From Alphaproteobacteria bacterium (lineage in GTDB: Bacteria; Pseudomonadota; Alphaproteobacteria; Micropepsales; Micropepsaceae), in NCBI GenBank assembly GCA_947455695.1, contig CANGRN010000019.1, positions 1 to 10,567 of the forward strand: a stretch of DNA of 10,567 nucleotides, written 5' to 3'. The number at the start of each line of letters is the position of its first letter. Within the stretch, counting starts at the first letter, position 1. Under the pieces are notes generated by a model. It was given only the letters and a program-made list of their open reading frames with translations, made no database searches and had not been told where the DNA came from. The translations under genes and the position numbers were made by a program. Below, piece after piece: positions 7,138-10,567 of the stretch.

Positions 7138-8358
7138 ATGCAACCGACGCGGACACGTTATTGGGTTGTGGCCTTCGCGCTCTCCCTGGCCATGATCATG
7201 TACATCCAGCGCGTGGCGATCAGCCAGGCGATCGTGCCGATCTCGGCGGACCTACACCTGGACAAGCGCCAGACCGGCCTGGTGCTGGGTGCCTTCGGCC
7301 TGTCCTATGCGCTGTTCGAAATTCCCATGGGTCTTTTGGGCGACAAGCTGGGCGTGCGCTGGGTGCTGAGCCAACTGGTGCTGATCTGGTCGCTGTTCAC
7401 CGCCATGACCGGCGCGGTGTGGAATCTGACCTCGCTGTGGATCATGCGCTTCCTGTTCGGCGCGGGCGAGGCCGGCTGCTTTCCCAACCTGACGCGCATG
7501 CTGTCGGCCTGGCTGCCCTTGTCCGAGCGCGTCAAGGCGCAGGCCGTGATGTGGGCATTCGGCCGCTGGGGCGGGGCGCTGGCGCCGCCGGTCGCGGCGT
7601 TCGTGATCTATCATTTCGGCTGGCGCTGGGGCTTTGTCGCGCTGGCCCTGCTGGGCGGGGTGTGGGTCGCCGCCTTCCTGCCCTGGTTCCGCAACGATCC
7701 GGCACAGCACAAGGGCGTGAATGCCGAAGAACTGGCGCTGCTGGAAAGCTCGCGCGCCCTGGTGCTGCATGACCACGGCATGCCCTGGTACAAACTGCTG
7801 ATGCAGCGGGACATCTTCTTCCTGGGGCTGCAATATTTCGGCTTTTCCTACACCTGGTATTTCTACGTCACCTGGCTGCCGACCTGGCTGCAAAAGGCCA
7901 AGGGCCTGCCGCCGGCGCAGGCGGCGATCTACGCCATGATCCCGCTGGCCTGCGGCGGCGTCGGCTCCATCGTGTCGGGCTTCCTGCCGCTGTCGATTCC
8001 GCGCAAATGGGTGGCGATCGGCGGCTTCTTCTCCACTGCCGCGATCATCTTCATCCTGCCCGGCGTCGATGACATCGTGCTGGCGATGGCGCTGATGGGC
8101 CTGGCCAGCTTCGCCAGCGACCTGACCATGCCGATTTCCTGGAACACCTGCGTGGAGATCGGCAAGCAGTATACCGCCACCGTGTCCTCGACCATGAACA
8201 TGTTGGGCAACTTTGCCGGCTTCGTGGCGCCGGTGGTGTTTGGCGAAATCCTGCAGGACACGGGCAACAACTGGGCGATGGTGATGTACACCATGGCGGC
8301 CGCGGCGATCGTGTCCGGCACCTGCTGGTTCTTCCTCGAGCCCGACGCCAAGCGCTGA
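7138..8358 (+). CDS. MFS transporter, anion:cation symporter type, probable sugar-acid importer
   Basis: A 406-residue inner-membrane protein with about 12 hydrophobic segments and a longer hydrophilic loop at residues 185-220 between the two halves. The MFS loop motif reads GDKLGVR (68-74). RFLFGAGEAGCFPN (104-117) followed by W125-L-P and R131 is the signature of the anion:cation symporter family, whose members carry hexuronates, galactonate, glucarate, tartrate or phthalate with protons. The late segment TVSSTMNMLGNFAG (348-361) also fits. A GGGG-rich ribosome site (about 7121-7129) precedes the ATG. It leads a three-gene plus-strand operon, with 26 bases to the next gene, and diverges from the SDR-dehydratase operon. 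It most likely imports the aldonate made in the periplasm, proton-coupled. The substrate is inferred from context only. Confidence 0.88.
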   Translation: MQPTRTRYWVVAFALSLAMIMYIQRVAISQAIVPISADLHLDKRQTGLVLGAFGLSYALFEIPMGLLGDKLGVRWVLSQLVLIWSLFTAMTGAVWNLTSLWIMRFLFGAGEAGCFPNLTRMLSAWLPLSERVKAQAVMWAFGRWGGALAPPVAAFVIYHFGWRWGFVALALLGGVWVAAFLPWFRNDPAQHKGVNAEELALLESSRALVLHDHGMPWYKLLMQRDIFFLGLQYFGFSYTWYFYVTWLPTWLQKAKGLPPAQAAIYAMIPLACGGVGSIVSGFLPLSIPRKWVAIGGFFSTAAIIFILPGVDDIVLAMALMGLASFASDLTMPISWNTCVEIGKQYTATVSSTMNMLGNFAGFVAPVVFGEILQDTGNNWAMVMYTMAAAAIVSGTCWFFLEPDAKR

Positions 8359-8384
8359 TTTCACTTTCAAAGAAGGCATGAACC

Positions 8385-9140
8385 ATGAAGATTGATCTGA
8401 CGGGCAGGACAGCGGTGATCGTGGGCGGCTCGGGCGGCCTGGGCGAAGCCATGGCGCATACCCTGTCGGGCGCCGGCGCGAAGATCGCGCTGGTCGGCCG
8501 CAACCAGGCCAAGCTGGACAAGGTGTCCGGCGAGCTGAAGGCCAAGGGGGCCGACGTCGCGGGCTTCAATGCCGACATGACCAGCGAAAGCGACGTCAAG
8601 CGGCTGGCAGGCGAAGTGAACGCCAAGTTCAAGAATCCGCAGATCCTGATCAACAGCGCCGGCATCAACATCCGCAAGAGCGTGACCGAGTTCACCCTGA
8701 AGGAATGGACCAGTGTGGTGGATTCCAGCCTGGTCACGACGTTCCTGGCCTGCAACGCGTTTGTGCCCGGCATGAAGGGCACCGGTTATGGCCGCATCCT
8801 GAACCTGTCCTCGATCATGGCGCATATCTCGCTGCCGGGCCGCACCGCCTATTCGTCGGGCAAGGCGGGCCTGCTGGGCTTCACCAAGTCGCTGGCGCTG
8901 GAACTGGCGGGCGAGGGCATCACCGTGAATGCGATTTCGCCCGGTCCCTTCCACACCGAGATGAACCTGCCGGTGATCAACGATCCGGAAGCCAACAAGA
9001 TGTTCCTGACCAAGCTGCCGGTCGGCCGCTGGGGCAAGGTGGAGGAGATCGGCGCGCTGGCCTGCTATCTGTGCAGCGACCTGGCGGGCTTTGTCACCGG
9101 CACCGACATCCTGATCGATGGCGGCTGGACCGCCGCGTAA
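8385..9140 (+). CDS. Short-chain dehydrogenase, gluconate 5-dehydrogenase-like
   Basis: A 251-residue classical SDR. The cofactor loop is GGSGGLG (14-20), and R39 after the second strand suggests NADP(H). NSAG (90-93), S142/S143, Y156 and K160 (YSSGK) are in place, as is the C-terminal DGGWTA end. The position that normally holds the tetrad asparagine (in a V-x-x-N-L context) appears to be S115, codon AGC, within VVDSSLVTTF. Overall style resembles gluconate 5-dehydrogenase or 2-deoxy-D-gluconate 3-dehydrogenase. AGAAGG (8371-8376) lies eight bases before the ATG. It sits between the transporter (26-base gap) and the exported TIM-barrel gene (18-base gap), so it probably reduces or oxidises an imported sugar acid or keto sugar. 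The substrate is unknown, and it is clearly distinct from the SDR at 6095-6910. Confidence 0.82.
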   Translation: MKIDLTGRTAVIVGGSGGLGEAMAHTLSGAGAKIALVGRNQAKLDKVSGELKAKGADVAGFNADMTSESDVKRLAGEVNAKFKNPQILINSAGINIRKSVTEFTLKEWTSVVDSSLVTTFLACNAFVPGMKGTGYGRILNLSSIMAHISLPGRTAYSSGKAGLLGFTKSLALELAGEGITVNAISPGPFHTEMNLPVINDPEANKMFLTKLPVGRWGKVEEIGALACYLCSDLAGFVTGTDILIDGGWTAA

Positions 9141-9158
9141 CAATAACGGGAGAAGTCC

Positions 9159-10229
9159 ATGACGACGCGGCGTGACGTGATGCTGGGAGGCGCCGCGCTG
9201 GCGGCCGCTTCCGCGATGCCGGCTTTCGCGGTTGCCAAAAATGAAACGATGAGGCCGCAATCGCCGCTAGGCGTGGCCCAGACGGCGCTGGGCCATTACT
9301 TCCGCAAGCAACGCGGCGACAATCCGAACCTGCGCGGCCCCGCCGATCCCATCGCCACGGTGGATTACGTCCGTTCGCTGGGCGCCGGCGGCGTCCAGAT
9401 GGCCATCCCGCTGGACACCGACATCAAGAAGCTGCGGGGGCGCCTGGACCATCACAAGATGTTCTTCGAAGGCGATATCCGCCTGATCGACAAGCCGGGC
9501 GACGACACCGCGGCCTTCGAAAAGGGACTGCGCATGTACAAGGAACTGGGCGCGCCGGTGGTGCGCACGGTCTGCTTTGTCGGCCGCCGCTACGAGAATT
9601 TCTCCACCCTGCAGCAATACAAGGATTGGAAGGCCAACGCGCTGGCGGTGCTGGATGTCTGCGTGCCGATTGCCGACAAGATCGGCATCCCGCTGGCGAT
9701 GGAAAACCACAAGGACCGGGTGGTCGATGAAGAGGTCGAGGTGCTGAAGAAATATTCCAGCCCCAATTTCGGTGCGCTGGTGGACTTCGGAAACAACATC
9801 TCCATGTGCGACGACCCGGTGGAGGTCATCAACAAGCTGGCGCCCTATGTGAAGTCCTGCCACATGAAGAACATGGCGGTGCAGAATTATTCCGACGGCT
9901 TCCTGTTGTCGGAAGTGCTGTTCGAGGACGGTTTTATGGACATTCCCGCCATGTGGGCGGTGCTGAAGAAAGCCAATCCCAAACTGCTGCCCATGCACGA
10001 GCTGATCACCCGCGATCCGCTCAAGGTGCCGGTGCTGACCGACAAATACTGGGTCACCTGGCCGGACCGCAGCGGCAAGTATCTCGCCGATACCATCCGC
10101 ATGGTGAACGCCAATGCCAGCAAGAAGCCGCTGCCGGTGATCAGCACGCTGTCACAGGACGATCAGTTCAAGGCGGAAGAAGCCAACAACATCCGCTGCT
10201 TTGAATGGGCCAGGAAGACGCTCGCCTAG
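9159..10229 (+). CDS. Tat-exported TIM-barrel protein of the sugar isomerase/epimerase fold
   Basis: A 356-residue protein beginning with a twin-arginine signal (TTRRDVMLGG, residues 2-11, then an alanine-rich stretch ending AFA-VA at 24-26), so it is probably folded with its metal in the cytoplasm and exported. The body is a xylose isomerase-like / AP endonuclease 2-type barrel. The metal ligands expected for that fold are visible as E182 (AMENH), D209 (VDFGN), H235 (SCHMK) and E281 (MHELI). A tail of about 70 residues after the last ligand, ending in PLPVIST...EEANNIR...ARK, is longer than in ordinary cytosolic sugar epimerases. GGGAG (9148-9152) lies six bases before the ATG. It is last in the transporter operon. 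Epimerisation, isomerisation or beta-elimination of an oxidised sugar are possible reactions of this fold; none can be assigned. Its stop is one base from that of the convergent epimerase gene. Confidence 0.83.
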   Translation: MTTRRDVMLGGAALAAASAMPAFAVAKNETMRPQSPLGVAQTALGHYFRKQRGDNPNLRGPADPIATVDYVRSLGAGGVQMAIPLDTDIKKLRGRLDHHKMFFEGDIRLIDKPGDDTAAFEKGLRMYKELGAPVVRTVCFVGRRYENFSTLQQYKDWKANALAVLDVCVPIADKIGIPLAMENHKDRVVDEEVEVLKKYSSPNFGALVDFGNNISMCDDPVEVINKLAPYVKSCHMKNMAVQNYSDGFLLSEVLFEDGFMDIPAMWAVLKKANPKLLPMHELITRDPLKVPVLTDKYWVTWPDRSGKYLADTIRMVNANASKKPLPVISTLSQDDQFKAEEANNIRCFEWARKTLA

Positions 10230-10230
10230 A

Positions 10231-10567
10231 TCACTTCACGGTAAAGTGCATCACCGTTTCCGAATGGAACGTCTCGCCCGGCTTCAGCAGGGTGGACGGA
10301 AACTGCGGCTTGTTGGGGCTGTCGGGAAAATGCTGGGTTTCCAGCGCCAGGCCGTCCGTCGCGCGGATGGTGGTGCCCGCCGCGCTGACCACGCCGCCAT
10401 TCAGATTGTTCGACGAATAGACCTGCACCCCCGGCTCGGTGGTGAGCAGTTCCAGGGTGCGGCCGCTGACCGGATCGGTGATCCGCGCCGCCAGTTCCAG
10501 TGCGCCGGGCGTTGACTTGCGCAGCACATAATTGTGGTCATAGCCGCGCCCGATCAGCATCTGCGGA
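10231..10567 (-). CDS. galM: Aldose 1-epimerase (mutarotase), C-terminal part, cut by window edge
   Basis: The last 112 residues of a galactose mutarotase-type protein; the frame is open to the right edge, so the start lies outside the window. GYDHNYVL, LTTEPGVQVYSSNNL and LETQHFPDSPNKPQFPS followed by LKPGE are the standard C-terminal blocks of the family. The glutamate of LETQHFPDSPN is the expected catalytic base. Whether it has a signal peptide cannot be seen. Mutarotases interconvert alpha and beta aldose anomers, which would supply the anomer used by an aldose dehydrogenase such as the PQQ enzyme at 1083-2975. The gene is convergent with the TIM-barrel gene, with a single base between stop codons and no terminator between them. 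Confidence 0.9.
   Translation of the reverse strand, partial: PQMLIGRGYDHNYVLRKSTPGALELAARITDPVSGRTLELLTTEPGVQVYSSNNLNGGVVSAAGTTIRATDGLALETQHFPDSPNKPQFPSTLLKPGETFHSETVMHFTVK

Noticed and set aside
7252..8379. Long minus-strand open frame opposite the MFS transporter
   Set aside because: A composition artefact of the membrane-protein codons; no domain and no ribosome site.

Overview
The window looks like a chromosomal sugar-catabolism locus from a GC-rich Gram-negative bacterium, most likely an alphaproteobacterium. The reasons are strong GC-rich codon use throughout, Sec and Tat exported proteins, a PQQ dehydrogenase with its own c-type cytochrome, and a dehydratase that, from memory, closely resembles the Caulobacter D-xylonate dehydratase. 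No RNA gene, mobile element, CRISPR array or integration scar was seen. All genes except the one cut by the right edge are intact, and no gene-free stretch exceeds about 230 bases.

Layout. (1) Bases 117-3263, plus strand: an exported ThuA-like protein, a periplasmic PQQ-dependent dehydrogenase of the membrane glucose dehydrogenase family that lacks the membrane anchor, and a 91-residue mono-haem cytochrome c, closed by a strong terminator. (2) Bases 3348-4190, plus strand: a fumarylacetoacetate hydrolase (FAH) family enzyme of the 2,4-diketo-3-deoxy sugar acid hydrolase type. It shares a bidirectional terminator with the convergent next block. (3) Bases 6910-4254, minus strand: an operon of a short-chain dehydrogenase (SDR, TTG start) and an IlvD/Edd sugar-acid dehydratase. 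(4) Bases 7138-10229, plus strand: an operon of an MFS organic-anion transporter, a gluconate 5-dehydrogenase-like SDR and a Tat-exported TIM-barrel protein of the sugar isomerase/epimerase fold. (5) Bases 10231 to the right edge, minus strand: the C-terminal part of an aldose 1-epimerase, convergent with block 4 and one base away from it. Blocks 3 and 4 diverge from a 227-bp region holding a promoter candidate, a near-palindromic operator candidate and a leader inverted repeat.

Working model (inference): an aldose is oxidised in the periplasm by the PQQ enzyme, with electrons passing to the small cytochrome. The resulting lactone or aldonate enters through the MFS carrier. IlvD/Edd dehydrates it to a 2-keto-3-deoxy acid, the first SDR oxidises C4, and the FAH enzyme hydrolyses the 2,4-diketo acid to pyruvate plus a hydroxy acid (glycolate from a pentose, lactate from a 6-deoxyhexose). 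This is the hydrolytic variant of non-phosphorylative sugar catabolism known for L-fucose, L-rhamnose and, in some bacteria, pentoses. The exact sugar cannot be read from the sequence. The roles of the ThuA protein, the second SDR and the exported TIM-barrel protein are open, and they are the least described part of the locus. No lactonase, regulator, aldolase or keto-acid semialdehyde dehydrogenase is present in the window.
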